From: Saccharum officinarum
Taxonomy: Eukaryota; Streptophyta; Magnoliopsida; Poales; Poaceae
DNA length: 64,000 nt
Direction: 5' to 3'
Assembly: GCA_020631735.1 (NCBI GenBank)
Contig: CM036162.1
Location: forward strand, 91,002,401 to 91,066,400
The stretch's first letter is position 1; every line of letters starts with the position of its first letter. The notes below the pieces were generated by a model that had not been told where the DNA came from, did not search any database, and saw only the letters and a list, made by a program, of their open reading frames with translations. This document shows, one piece after another, positions 45,365 to 56,722 of this stretch. Both the position numbers and the translations under genes were made by a program.

Positions 45365-47823
45365 TGAAGGGTCGAGATGACGGACTAGAGGGGGGGGTGA
45401 ATAGTCCTTTCTAAAAATAATCGCGTCGGCAAACCGAAACAAATGCGGAATTAAAACTATCGGTATAACCAAGACTATACCCCTCTATCTAAGTTCACAA
45501 GCACCTCACAAATATTCTAATTATGTAACTAAGGTGCTTTCCTTAGCAGGAGCTCTCCTAAACAATTCTAGAGCAAGGTCACACAAACCTATGCACTAGT
45601 ACTTTAGCAAAGCCGGGGAGCTCCTACACAAATCTAGTAAGCAAAAGCATGAAGCCACCTATGCTCACTAGCAATGCTCAATAGCAAGGCAACTAATGCC
45701 AAACTAGAGAGCGCAAATTACTTAGCTACACAAACTAAGCAATATGACTAACAAGGTTACACAAATCAAAATAGCCACGCAACGGGAGCTACTTCTATGC
45801 TACACAAGCAAGAAGGTAACTAGCTAACTACACAAGCAAACTAGTTACAAGAGCAACTACACAAGCACAAATATATGAATGTAAATACAAGCTTGTGAAT
45901 CGAAAGCAAACCACCGAGAAGATGTACACAATGTTGACACGGCGGTTTTTCACCGAGGTTCACTTGGTTGCCACCAAGCTAGTCCCCGTTGTGGCGATAC
46001 ACCCACTTGATGGATCACGAGCTAATTGACTATCAAGAGTCAAACCCTCAGCGGGTGCCGCACATCCACTCTCAAGATGGGGATCCTCCAAGCCACGAGC
46101 TTTACTAGAGTTGCTCTTCGCGATCCCCGCGGGGTGAGCACAATCCCCCTCACAAATCCTCCTCCGGAGCCACGCACAATCTCCACGCGTGCTTCAACGG
46201 AGTCGCAAGCCACCAAGCCGTCTAGGAGGTGGCAACCTCCAAGAGTAACAAGCACCACCGGCTTGCAACACGATCACCTAGTGCCACTCGATGCAATCCT
46301 CTCGATGCAACGCACTAGAATCACCTAGTGCCACTCAAGCATGAGTGAGTTAGAGGGCTTCTAAGCACTACCACATAAGCCACCTAGGCCAAAGTGTGCT
46401 TAGCTGCCGGCCATGGCCGGCAAAGGCATCTATTTATAACCCCACGGTCAAATAGAGCCGTTACCCCTTCACTGGGCAGAATTCGGGACGACCGGACGCG
46501 CCGGTCGTAACTGACCGGACGCGCTCAGCCGCGTCCGATCCTCCAACGATCACTGCGCCAACGGTCAAACCCTATGACCGGACGCGCTTCTCATAACGAC
46601 CGGACGCGCCGGTCCCGATGACCGGACGCGCCTGTCGAACGACCGGACGCGCCGATCGCACTGACCCACGCGCCCGCGACGCAACGACCGGATGCGCTCC
46701 TTGCGATGACCGGACGCGACAGTGCCCGCGTCCGGTTAGAGTCCAGTAAGCTCCTTCAACGATCGGACGCGTCCGATCATGTGTGACCGGACGCGCCGCG
46801 CGTCCGATCATCCTCTGCGAACCTCAGTTCCTTCTGGGCGCAAGACCGGACGCGCTGGTCCCACGAGTGACCGGACGCGCCGGTTGCAAACCCTAGCACC
46901 CGCGCCTGCGCTGTACTGACCGGACGCGTCCGGTCATACCATGACCGCGTCCGGTGCAGCGTCCGGTCACCTCTGTGACCTCCGTTCGCCTCCGTTTCTT
47001 TTCCGACTTCCGGCGTAGTGGAAAATAGGCATTTCAACTTCTCAAAAACGCCTGAATCCCGCGCTCGCAAAGCTCGGCGGGAGGGAGAGAGGAACCCAAA
47101 TCCTCTCTACCGCTTAAACTTCATCGCCTTCGTAAATATGCCAACACCAACAAGTGACCACCACCTTGTGCACGTGTGTTAGCATTTTCATAATCATTTT
47201 ACCGAAGGAGTTAACCACTCAACTTGCCACGCCACTCGATCCTAGCAACGATGCATAGTTAGATCACACGAGTGGCACTAGATGACCGATATGCAAACAA
47301 GTTTGCCCCTCTTGATAGTACGGCCATCTATCCTAAACCCGGTCATAAACTTCTCTACACAGCTATGACCGGTGAAATGGAAATGCCCTAGGTTATACCT
47401 TTGCTTTGCGCATTCCACTCCATCTCCTCCGACGTTGATGCAACACATGCACCAACCAATCACCAAATGATATGATCCACTTCATATCATCATATGACCG
47501 TATTGGTTCATCGATCTTGACCTCACTTGCTCTTCACCGTTGCGTCGGTCCATCGGCGCCAAGTCTTGCTCAAGCTTCACCGCCTCGCGGTCCATCGCTC
47601 CAAAGCCTCCGACTTGCCCTTCACACTTGCAATCGGTCCATCAAGCCAAGCCTCATCTTGATCTTTGCCACCTTGGTCACATGACTCCATGTCATGTCTC
47701 ATATGCAATGAGCTCCTTCATAACACAATCATCTGTGGACTAATTCTCTGTGTATCTCACATAAACACAATTAGTCCACCTAAGATTGTCACTCAATTAC
47801 CAAAACCAAACAAGGACCTTTCA
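45365..47823 (+). mobile_element. Probable solo LTR, copy 2 (2.46 kb), nested in the CACTA element
   Basis: It begins TGAAGGGTCGAGATGACGG and ends AACAAGGACCTTTCA, collinear with copy 1 at 21474-24103. It interrupts a TTTGCCGAGT|GTCAGA repeat; flanking pentamers are GAGTT (45360-45364) and GAGTG (47824-47828), 4/5 identical. A TATA box (CTATTTATAAC) lies near 46430, just upstream of the GACCGGACGCG island. Confidence 0.68.
46485..46985. repeat. GACCGGACGCG island in LTR copy 2
   Basis: More than ten copies of GACCGGACGCG and related CGCGTCCGGTC in both orientations within about 500 bp, including GACCGGACGCGCCGGTC near 46490. It occupies the position held by the GACAGACGC island in copy 1. 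Confidence 0.88.
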
Positions 47824-50408
47824 GAGTGCCAGAACCTAGACACTCGGCAAAGTGTAATTAAATAATTATTTTTTGTTTTTTTTAAAAAAATCGAAAACTT
47901 TGCCGAGTGTCAGAGCTGGGACACTCGGCAAAGTTTGAAATAGATAATTTATTAATGTTTTTTCTGGTAAAAAATTTTTGAAAACTTTGCCGAGTGTCAG
48001 ATCTGGGACACTCGGCAAAGTGAAATAAAGAATAGAATAGAATACGGCTTCTAGTAAAATGAAGTGCATACGAGCCCCTCAAATTGACGGAGCCCCTCAG
48101 AATAGAATAGAATACGGCAAAGTGAAAACCTCTTCAGCTTTGCAAGTTCCGTGCACACGAGCCCATGCGGGGAGTTCCTCTGCTCGGTGATTGACGGAGG
48201 AGCAAGCTCGCCGAGCCTGGTGGTGTCGCTGCCTCCACTTCTTCAGCACCGGCAGCTGGTGGTGCTGTGGCCGAGCCATCTCTCCCTCTCTCCTTCTCGT
48301 TCAAGGTAACAGTGAGTTCAACCCTAAATCGACCCAATCTATGCAATGAGTTGATTCTAGTTCATGGAATGTGTTTTCCTGTGAATGATTGATGGTCTGG
48401 AAGTTGATTTAGTAGATTGAATTGAGTAGATTTTGGATTCAACTTTTGAACCTGAGGTTGACTGGCACAGCAGTGCCGTGACTCCACCTTGCACTGATTT
48501 TTAGCCCTTCTCCTTGACCAAGGTGTCTGAAATTGAGGAAGCTTCAAGTCACGGCCTTGCACTGATTTTTAGCCCTTCATCACATAGAGGAAGCTTCTGT
48601 CTGAAATTGAGGAAGCTTCAAGTCAGGGTTCTCTGTGCCTCAGCCTGCAACACCTATGTAAACTTTAACTGGAGAGCCATTGCCCGACCACTTCCCTGAC
48701 GTACAGACTACGACATTGCCCGACCAGATAAATTTTGGTAACATAGATGAGCTCACCATCTCATCTATTCATTTATACAGACATGATTATTGTCCAAAAA
48801 CCATCACAGCTAGCATGAATTTAACATTTGTAAAATGGTAGTCTAGAGGTGTAACATGACACAGCTAGCATGAATTTAACAACGTAAATTTAGCATTTTT
48901 ATCCAACTATTCACAGTTTCTTTAGAACACTTTTTTAGCATAACTAAAACCTGCCTTTTCAGAACATTTACTCTCTGATGGCATTCCTAATGCTTTATAA
49001 TTCAGGAAATGTTAACTTTGAGCTAGAAACCTGATGTACAGAAAGCAAAATAAAAAAATGGATCAGAGCAAAAGCTGAAAGATCATATACAGAGGATGCA
49101 TACCTGGTAGCAGCTTTTCAATTACTCTACAATTCTATATGGACGTCTTGAGCTAATTAAGTAAAAGCAGAAGCAACATCAAATGCAATTAATGCATAGA
49201 AGCACACAACTTTTATTTCAGGATTTCAGGATTTTCACTTTGCTACTGGAAACCCTCCACCAACATCCTGTTTTCAAAAGGTGGACCTGATTTTGCTTTA
49301 GCCCCAGACTACAAAGGACAGCAAGTAATTGTTTATTTCATCTAGAATGAGAGGCTTAGTAATCTTCACATTCTATTGTGAAGCCTCGTCACAGTCTATT
49401 CTTGAGCTAATTAAGTATACTAACCAAGATGCACAAGCCAAACTTACCAATGCAATAACTGGATATTTAGGATTTTTCTCCACCACCGGGAAACCCTCCA
49501 CTATCATCTTGGTTTTCAAAAGACAACCTGAATTCGTTTTAGCTTCCAAAGAACAAAAATAAGTGATAGATCAACAAATTAATTTCGATGCAGTAATAGA
49601 AAGACTGCAGTTTAGCTACAAAATATGTCCCTTACATGTATTGGCAGCATCTTGTACAGATAGATGAAACAATCAATTTGAGTTTTCTGAATAATAGTTC
49701 ACTGGTGAGAAAACATGACACAAATATTAACTATACTCTGTACACATCATGAAGAAGAAATAATATAGATATGCTGATGGAGAATAAAAGAGATTACTCA
49801 CCTAAGAGAGTAGGAGAAGAAATCTCAGGCTAGAAATGCCAATATTTCTGCTAGTTCTACTATTTCTTCCGGTTCTCATGAAATGTACCAAAATAGGGTG
49901 GACACATTTAATAAGATCCTTAAAATATCCAACCACACAAACTTAACCGTAACAGGAAACTGTCACATTGCAGGCCTAGGAGAGAACACAAGCAATAATT
50001 AGACTCGACTCTGCAATTCACAAAAAAAAAGGAACAGGAACTGGGGAATGGAACTTACCAAGATAGTAGTATGCTGGAAGTATATTAGCTGGGTACCATG
50101 GGTGCATCCGACAACTAATTTGACACTGCTGCATCTGTAGAACCTTGTCGAGTTGTAATTTCAGGCACTACGTCTGCTGCCATTTTAAATCCTGAATCAC
50201 CATGTAAAAGCACTGAATCACCAATACTAATTATAAATCTAGAAAGGCATGAGGCGATGCATTAACATTACTATATTCTGTAAGTCCATAGTTAATTGTC
50301 TACTCTAGAATAAGGTAAAATCAGAATACTATTGAGCAACACTGTTTTAGTTTGCTGCCATACAAGCATAGATGCATGTACCTTTTTTCCACATAATTAT
50401 TAGGAGAC
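47824..50408. other. CACTA interior with degenerate duplications, no gene assigned
   Basis: 47824-48022 is the remainder of the subterminal TTTGCCGAGTGT array. Further right are local duplications: GAATAGAATAGAATACGG near 48029 and 48101; a block of about 70 bp at 48488-48555 and 48556-48627 (TGCACTGATTTTTAGCCCTTC ... GGAAGCTTCAAGTCA); CACAGCTAGCATGAATTTAAC near 48805 and 48861; and a diverged copy of GGAAACCCTCCAC...TTTTCAAAAG at 49247 and 49490. No protein domain was recognised. Confidence 0.5.
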
Positions 50409-51233
50409 ATGTATCTTACCAGGAACTACCAAAGCAAAACTAACACAAGTGGTGCGACCCCGAGTGGCTTCTCCAGCACAACGCTTGTCGGGAGCGCCGT
50501 TTGCAGATGGCTGGTGTATCACATCATCAAGGCAGCCGTAGCCTCAGTGGATACGCGCAAACATGGGTACGAGAATTCCCCATTTTATTGTAACACTCCA
50601 TTCTGCATGATTTCTAATCATCTTGCTGTTTTCTTGTCGTCGTCGCACGGTGGCCAGCAGTGCTCCCAGTTCATGGCATATGCTATGGCCCACAAGGGCA
50701 AGGCGACGTCTGATGTATCCTACAACCCGGAGGACCCTCCCTCAGCGTACACCAACCCGACCATCCATAGCCGCCTCAATCAGTACACTGAGATGGCAAG
50801 GGCAGTCCATGGTCAAGACTTTAATCCGAGCACCCAGGACTTTGACGGAGAGATCGTCATGAGGGTGGGAGGAGGCAAGAAGCATGGACGCTACTGGATG
50901 GGCGACGGCGTCATCGACACGTCCTCTACTCCCTCCCTCTCCCAGATCCGAGCAAGTCTGGCCATACGCCCACGACCAACCACTGCTTCGCACCTTGTCA
51001 ATGAACTCCAGGTAATTTCTGTTTTATTCGTTGCTTGTTGATTTGTACATACCTTTGCATTATTTTAACATTTGGGGTGAAATGTTGTAGGCCGAACTGC
51101 AAGAAGAGAGGAGGCTGCGGAACGAGATGGAGATGAGGCACTTGGCACAGAACCAGGCACAAAACCAGAGGATAGAGGAGCTGGTGGGGTTCGTGTCCTC
51201 TCTTGGCGCCGCTATGGGTCGATCTATACCAGC

Positions 51234-52734
51234 CTAAATTGCACGGATACGGATACGCGTATCGGTATCGGATACGGATACGTGTATCGGATACGGCAAC
51301 TTCCCAAAAACCCGATACGCGGATACGTTTAATATTTTAAAAAAATAGAAATAAAAATAATAATAATGCAGATCTAAACATAAAACTGAGAACAATAAAA
51401 CATCACAATAAGTAACCAACTATCAATCAATTTATTACTAAAACTTGACTACTTGAGTATTCAGTAATCACTAATCAGTAGTAGTTCAGTACATTACCTT
51501 GCAGTTCATGCAGCAGCAGGCCAGCAGCCAGCAAGTTCCTATTGTCTGAACTCTGAACTCTGAAATTGATGCAGCAGCCAGCAAGTTCATGCAGCAGCAG
51601 CCAACAAGTTCATGCAGCAGCAGCCAGCATGTTCTAAAATTGATAAGTGATAACAATAAAACATTGCAATTAATCACTTAAGACTCTAAGAGTACTATTA
51701 TTACAGCACAGAAGGTCTGCAGTCTCATCAACTCTCAAATATAGTAGTCTCAAATTTAGAAAATTAATAGAAGGCAAGGCATTCATGCAGCAGCAAGTTC
51801 CTATTCCTCAATTGTTTCATTGTCATCCACAATATTTGCAGACGCCATCTACTCTCATATTTGCAGACGCCATCTACTCTCTAGTCTCTACTGCATACAA
51901 GCAAAGCAACACGAACTACACTTCATCAATAAGAGTATAAGACTAACTTCATGACTTCATCAATACGAAGTTCGAACTGCATACACTATCAATACGAACT
52001 GCATACAGTCATACACTAGCAATTTCACTAACAGACCCGGGCCGCGGTGGAGGAGAGGGAACTGACCTTGAGCCAGCGTAGAGCCGGAGGCGCGCGCGGA
52101 TCTCCGTCCGTCCGCTCTGCAGCAAAGCCGGAGCCGAAGGCGTGCGCGGATCTCCGTCCGTCTGCTCCGCCGCAGAGCCGGAGGCGTGCGCGGATCTCCT
52201 TCCGTCCGTCCGTCCGCTCCGCAGCAGAGCTGGAGGCGCGCGCAGATCTCCGTCCGTCCGTCGCTCCGCAGCAGAGCCGGAGGCGTGAGCGGATCTCCGT
52301 CCGTCCGTCCGCTCGGCGGCGGTGGATGGGGACGAGAGGGAGGAGGATGAGGAGGATTTGGCTGGCGGCCGGCGAGTAGGGACGCCGGCGAGCGGAGGCG
52401 GAGGCGGAGCCTCGTCGCCGATGGCTGGCGGCCGGCGAGCGGGGTTGCGGCGCGACGCAAGGGCGCAGCCGTGAGGTCTCCATGCGGGACTGCGGGAATG
52501 GGACTGAATGCGATTGCGGGCGTGCGGGACTGAGGCTGTCTCCGTGGGCTTCTAATGGGCTGGGCCGTATCCGGACGAAGGATACGTGTCCGTGGGCGTA
52601 TCCGATTTTAACAAAAATAATACAAAATCGGATACTCGGAGGATACGTATCCTAGGCGTATCGGACACGTATCCGTATCCGATACGTATCGGATACGCGA
52701 TACGCGGCTTCAGTGAAGTATCCGTGTAACATAG
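51234..52734. mobile_element. Non-autonomous hAT element, 1501 bp, inside the transposase gene
   Basis: Perfect 8-bp duplications ATACCAGC at 51226-51233 and 52735-52742. The ends are CTAAATTGCACGGATAC and (reverse complement of right) CTATGTTACACGGATAC. Both subterminal regions are full of GGATACG/CGTATCC words. The interior has AT-rich sequence with CAGCAGCCAGCAAGTTC repeats (51510-51630) and a GC-rich minisatellite. No hAT transposase. Confidence 0.88.
52081..52335. repeat. Minisatellite of about 46-50 bp units, five copies
   Basis: GAGCCGGAGGCG.GCGCGGATC followed by TCCGTCCGTCCGCTC recurs at about 52081, 52127, 52175, 52228 and 52273, with small length changes in the TCCG run. It lies within the hAT element and produces spurious Arg/Pro-rich ORFs on both strands. 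Confidence 0.8.
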
Positions 52735-52855
52735 ATACCAGCTAGCCTAATCACTCCACTTGCCCAGCCAGCTACTCCGGTGAGTACCAATATATTAGTT
52801 ACTTTGTTTTGACCTGACATAGGGCAAACTAGAAAAAACATGCAATCTCAAACAT

Positions 52856-52952
52856 ACAATGTGGTGGTGGCGGCGGTGGCGGCGGTTGTTGTTCTGGCGG
52901 TGGTGATTGTGGTGTTTGGGTGGTGGTGGTGTTGGTGGTGGTGTATTGATAT
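52856..52952. repeat. GTG/GGC trinucleotide low-complexity tract
   Basis: GGTGGTGGCGGCGGTGGCGG and GTGGTGGTGGTGTTGGTGG-type sequence in what would be an intron of the CACTA transposase gene. Confidence 0.8.
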
Positions 52953-53514
52953 ATATGTGTTTGACGGCCATCGTGCTGTTTGTTTTCTTGCAGGGTTTGG
53001 AAACCTCACCGTGCAGGGGAGGTTCTGCCGAAATTTTTAATTGACGGCATTCTTTTTATTTTTTTGCAGCATCAATCAGGTGTGGCATCGAATCACGTTG
53101 GTGGGTCATCGGCATCACAGTTTGGAGGGTCGCCAGTATCACAAGTTGCGACAAATCAGCTCGAAGGGTCACCGGCATCACAAATTGCGCCAAATTGACT
53201 AGGAGGGTCGCCGACATCAAATCTCGGGCCTCCTCACCCCCTACAATCGCTGTGAGCAGCTTGTTGTGAACTTCGGTTAAGATATTTGGTTGCAGACTTG
53301 TCAACTTATGAACTTGTAGCATATTTGGACTTTTGGTTATGAACATGTCATATATGTGAACATGTGTGTTTGTGGCATATTTGAACTTGTGAGCTTGTTG
53401 TGATTGTGATTTATGACTCCTATGATAAATTTATGGTGATTTAATATGATATATAATATATTTGTGTATTCTGTCGCAAATGGAACAAACAAAAAAAATA
53501 CAGATTCTGGTCAG

Positions 53515-54005
53515 TTTGCCGAGTGTGAACTCCATGACACTCGGCAAACTGACCACACGTGGCATGCCTGGGAACACACTTTGCCGAGTGTCAGACAGCT
53601 GACACTCGGCAAAGCGTGCACAGTTTGCCGAGTGTCATATGTTTGACACTCGGTAAAGTGTGCATACTTTGCCGAGTGTCAGAGAGCTGACACTCGGCAA
53701 AAATACACAGTTTGCCGAGTGTCATATGTTTGACACTCGGCAAAGTTTACATACTTTGCCGAGTGTCGAACGGTTGACACTCGGCAAACCGACCGTTAGA
53801 ATTTCGTCCGCTAGCGCCTTCCTTTGCCGTGTGACGTCTTTGACACTCGGCAAACACTTTGCCGAGTGCCCGACGTTTGACACTCGGCAAAGCACGCTTT
53901 GCCGACCAAACCTGTGCCGAGTCCAGTTTACCGAGTGCGGCACTCGGCAAAGCGTTTGCCGAGTGTTTTTGGCGCTTTGCCGAGTGTCCCAGGCACTCGG
54001 CAAAC
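53515..54005. repeat. Right subterminal TTTGCCGAGTGT array of the CACTA element
   Basis: About ten head-to-head pairs of TTTGCCGAGTGT and ACACTCGGCAAA with short variable centres (for example TCAGACAGCTGA, CATATGTTTG). Readings such as LTLGK/TLPSV on both strands are repeat artefacts. Confidence 0.93.
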
Positions 54006-54026
54006 CACTCAAATCCAGTAGTGAAT

Positions 54027-54721
54027 CACATATCTCATTTCTTCATTATATACCTACCACATCTCTTTATATTTTGTTTTCTGTGTAGACATAGTTTCTT
54101 ATCTAAGAAACAATTTCTTCATATCTTCTTTAATTACAATGTCACATCACAAAATCATCATTTTGCTTAGTTAGCATCCTAATCAATGAAGAAATCAATG
54201 TGACTAATTTGGTGTTGTATATATTGATGTATTTTCTTTAAACTTGTTTAAAATTAAAGAAGTTTGACTTAAGACAAAGACAAATGAGCAAAAAAAAACA
54301 CAATTGAAGTTAGTCCCTATGTTTCTTTTGGAATCTCAGCTTTTACTCCCTTTACCATCAACTTGCAGTCTTTAAGATTTCTACGCCATGTATTTGACAT
54401 GACCAGTATGGAGATCCATAAATCCATAAATATTGTAATAAGTGGTTTTGGTGAATTAAATGAAAACATGATTATGGGACAAATAAGTTCATGATACTTA
54501 CATGTTTAGTACCAGTTGTGATTAATGTATGTTGGGCCCATATTTTATAGTATGAGGTAAATGATATAAATGAGAATTGAGTCCTAGTTTGTATGTTGAA
54601 ATGTATAGATGACAAGCATGTGTCGAATGTTACAAATGAGACATGCTTTGATGGAAATCTACTGGTCTCTTTTATGAAGCTTAGTCATGGAATTTAAGTT
54701 GTATGATGAATGAATTGGCAA

Positions 54722-54723
<2 letters not shown>
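54027..54723. other. AT-rich intergenic stretch
   Basis: No gene or clear repeat element was recognised. Confidence 0.4.

Positions 54724-54772
<49 letters not shown>
54724..54772. repeat. (TA)n(CA)n microsatellite
   Basis: About 18 TA dinucleotides are followed by about six CA dinucleotides. Confidence 0.95.
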
Positions 54773-54773
<1 letters not shown>

Positions 54774-55348
54774 GTAGATCGAAGTTGAGACATAAAAAAA
54801 ATAAGCACAATGCCCGGGGCTGTCTTACCCCCAGGATTGCATATGGAGGTTTCGCTCATAAAGCCTACTGGTTCAAATTAGAGGCAAAATTACATGTAAG
54901 TATCATGGGTATTTTCCAACCATGGTAACAAAGCTCATTTTGTAATAGTCTCAAAGGCGATGTTGCCTATTCTCCCAAACACAGTGCTTGTTTGATTCAG
55001 TGACCGGAGAAATTTTGCCTGGTCTATATTTTGCCTGTACACTGCCTCTGACGTGTTTGGTTGCAGTCTTGGATACCTGCATGTACCAGGCATGTGCTCC
55101 CTGCCTCCCTTGCCTAGCCGTACGAAACTGAGTGCCTGGCTCTGGCGTGAGTGTTGCATGTCCTAACTACCGTGATTAACTAATGGATTAGCAGTCACGT
55201 AGCGGCAATCTTTTGTCTTCACTGTTTTGCCTAGTTTCTGTTTTTCTCTAACGAATCAGGTGGACGCCTCTTCCATGTGAAATTTATTACATGAACATGT
55301 CAGCGCAATCGAAATACTTATCTCTCTCTCCTCTCTAATTAAATATTA

Positions 55349-55601
55349 CTCCGTCCGCAAAAGAATGCAATTCTTATTTTTTAAGGAGTCAAACAATTTG
55401 AACTTTGATTAAATTTATATAAAAAAGTACTAACATTGATGATACAAAATAAGTACAATTAAATTAGTTATATAGTATATTTTCATAATAAATTTATTTA
55501 GAGCCATAAATGCTAATACTATTTACTATAAACTTAGTCAAACTTAAACTAGTTTGACTGGTATGGTTCCCACAATAGCATTCTTTTGCAGACGAATGGA
55601 G
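55349..55601. mobile_element. Stowaway MITE, 253 bp, well preserved
   Basis: CTCCGTCCGCAAAAGAATGC on the left and GCATTCTTTTGCAGACGAAT.GGAG on the right are long inverted repeats, flanked by TA on each side. Confidence 0.9.
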
Positions 55602-56171
55602 TACTATAGACATATGTCATTAGAAAAAACAATATTTTTTTAACATAGAAGAGATAACCTAAATTATTTATTCTGGTAAACACACAATAACTGTGTTAAT
55701 TAATCATGTATAGACAATAAAAAAGTAAAATTTCTCTTGCATAAGTATTCTTAGGCATAGGCTTTTCTGACCAAACAGACTTTCTTCGACCTTGCCTCAC
55801 CATGCAAAACTCATCAATTTTCCATGCAACTTCCAGACAACACTTTTTGTCAGGCAAGTCACTCAAGCCCTCAACCAAACATGCCCATATTGTCAGATAC
55901 TCTAACACTGATACGAGCGATATGATGATACTTTGATACGCCATCTTTTTTCAACAACAACGACATGGGGATACTTAAATATATTATATAATTAAGATAA
56001 AAATACTTACATGTATATGACTACTATAATTCATAAACACAAAATATTTTGAAGCATTTGATTGGCTAATTTTTTTATAGTAATCATCATCGATATTCTT
56101 CCTCAGGGGCTTTTGCCCAACCATCACTTGGCCAAGATGCACTTTCGGTAGGAACTAGACCTTGTTGGTCA
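55602..56171. other. Intergenic stretch, no recognised feature
   Basis: Mixed sequence with one minus-strand ORF of 82 codons (55944-55696) lacking recognisable motifs. The end may be upstream sequence of the decayed retroelement that follows. Confidence 0.35.
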
Positions 56172-56722
56172 AATCCATCTCATTTCTTTAAAGGAGCATC
56201 ACTTCATGTTGGTTTTTACGGATTTTACAAAGTGGCATAAAGTTGTACCATTAAAAATATGACACACGGGGAGGTCATCAATTTTGTCACTGAGCATATT
56301 ATTCATAGATTCGGTTTCCCAAACTCTAACTATAGATCAAGGTGTCAAAAGAAGTGCACGAGTTTGTCGAACAACATGAAATGAAGTTGCTCAACTCCTC
56401 TCTATATTATGCTCGGCCAGTTGTCGGACTAAGTCAAGTAATGAATTTGAGAGAGATAAAGCTCGCGTTGCTAGGGCATACAACAAGAAGGTGGAAAGCA
56501 AGTCATTTCAAATTGGTGGTCTAATTTGGAAGATCATTCAACCTCTTGGGGCCAAGAGCAATAAATTTGGCAAATGGCCTCTAAGTTAGGAAGGCCTCTA
56601 CTAAGTGATCAAAGCTATATTCGGAAACTCTTAGGTAGCGGAGACGTTGCGAGGTGATCGTCTTCTGAGATCACTTAATGGGAGGTACCTAAAGAAATAC
56701 TTCCCGAGCATTTGGTAAGAAG
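56172..56722 (+). pseudogene. Ty3/gypsy integrase remnant
   Basis: Readings in shifting frames match the integrase core and C-terminal region of plant Ty3/gypsy elements: HHFMLVFTDFTKWHKVVPLK, EVINFVTEHIIHRFGFP, then ARVARAYNKKVESKSFQIGG, KIIQPLGAKSNKFGKWPLS and LNGRYLKKYFPSIW. The TDFTKW block carries one catalytic Asp. Stops and frame changes occur at least four times, and a segment with the following Asp/Glu residues is missing. Old and inactive. Confidence 0.75.

Larger units (their letters stand above)
50409..53198 (+). pseudogene. CACTA transposase-related gene (plant Ptta/En-Spm type), interrupted by a hAT element
   Basis: The frame at about 50640-51011 reads HGGQQCSQFMAYAMAHKG, YNPEDPPSAYTNPTIHSRLN, FNPSTQDFDGEIVMRVGGGK and so on. 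An intron (51012-51090) and an exon 51091-51237 follow, rich in Glu/Arg/Gln (ELQEERRLRNEMEMRHL), probably coiled coil. This is the C-terminal part of the Ptta/En-Spm plant transposon protein family. A hAT inserted after codons for SIPA creates an immediate TAA (51235-51237). Right of the hAT the frame continues (SLITPLAQPATP, donor CCG|GTGAGT at about 52780). A last exon at about 53070-53198 (GVASNHVGGSSASQFGGSP, repeated SPxSQ units) ends in TGA. The N-terminal part before 50437 is unclear. Confidence 0.7.
43911..54023. mobile_element. CACTA (En/Spm) transposon, 10.1 kb, carrying nested insertions
   Basis: It starts CACTACTGGAAACCCGAGA and ends CTCAAATCCAGTAGTG, giving an inverted CACTACTGGA terminus, flanked by the 3-bp duplication AAT (43908-43910 and 54024-54026). 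Both subterminal regions are packed with TTTGCCGAGTGT/ACACTCGGCAAA, the repeat array to which CACTA transposase binds. The inside holds a long palindrome, a solo LTR, a transposase-like gene and a hAT element. Without the two insertions the element would be about 6.2 kb. Confidence 0.92.

Noticed and set aside
51960..52483. Minus-strand ORFs of 151-166 codons, Arg/Pro-rich
   Set aside because: They lie wholly in the minisatellite and GC-rich interior of the hAT element and have no recognisable domain.
53446..54088. Readings such as TLPSVRQLTLGK as a repeat protein
   Set aside because: The peptide repeat is simply the translated TTTGCCGAGTGT array, present in both strands and several frames.
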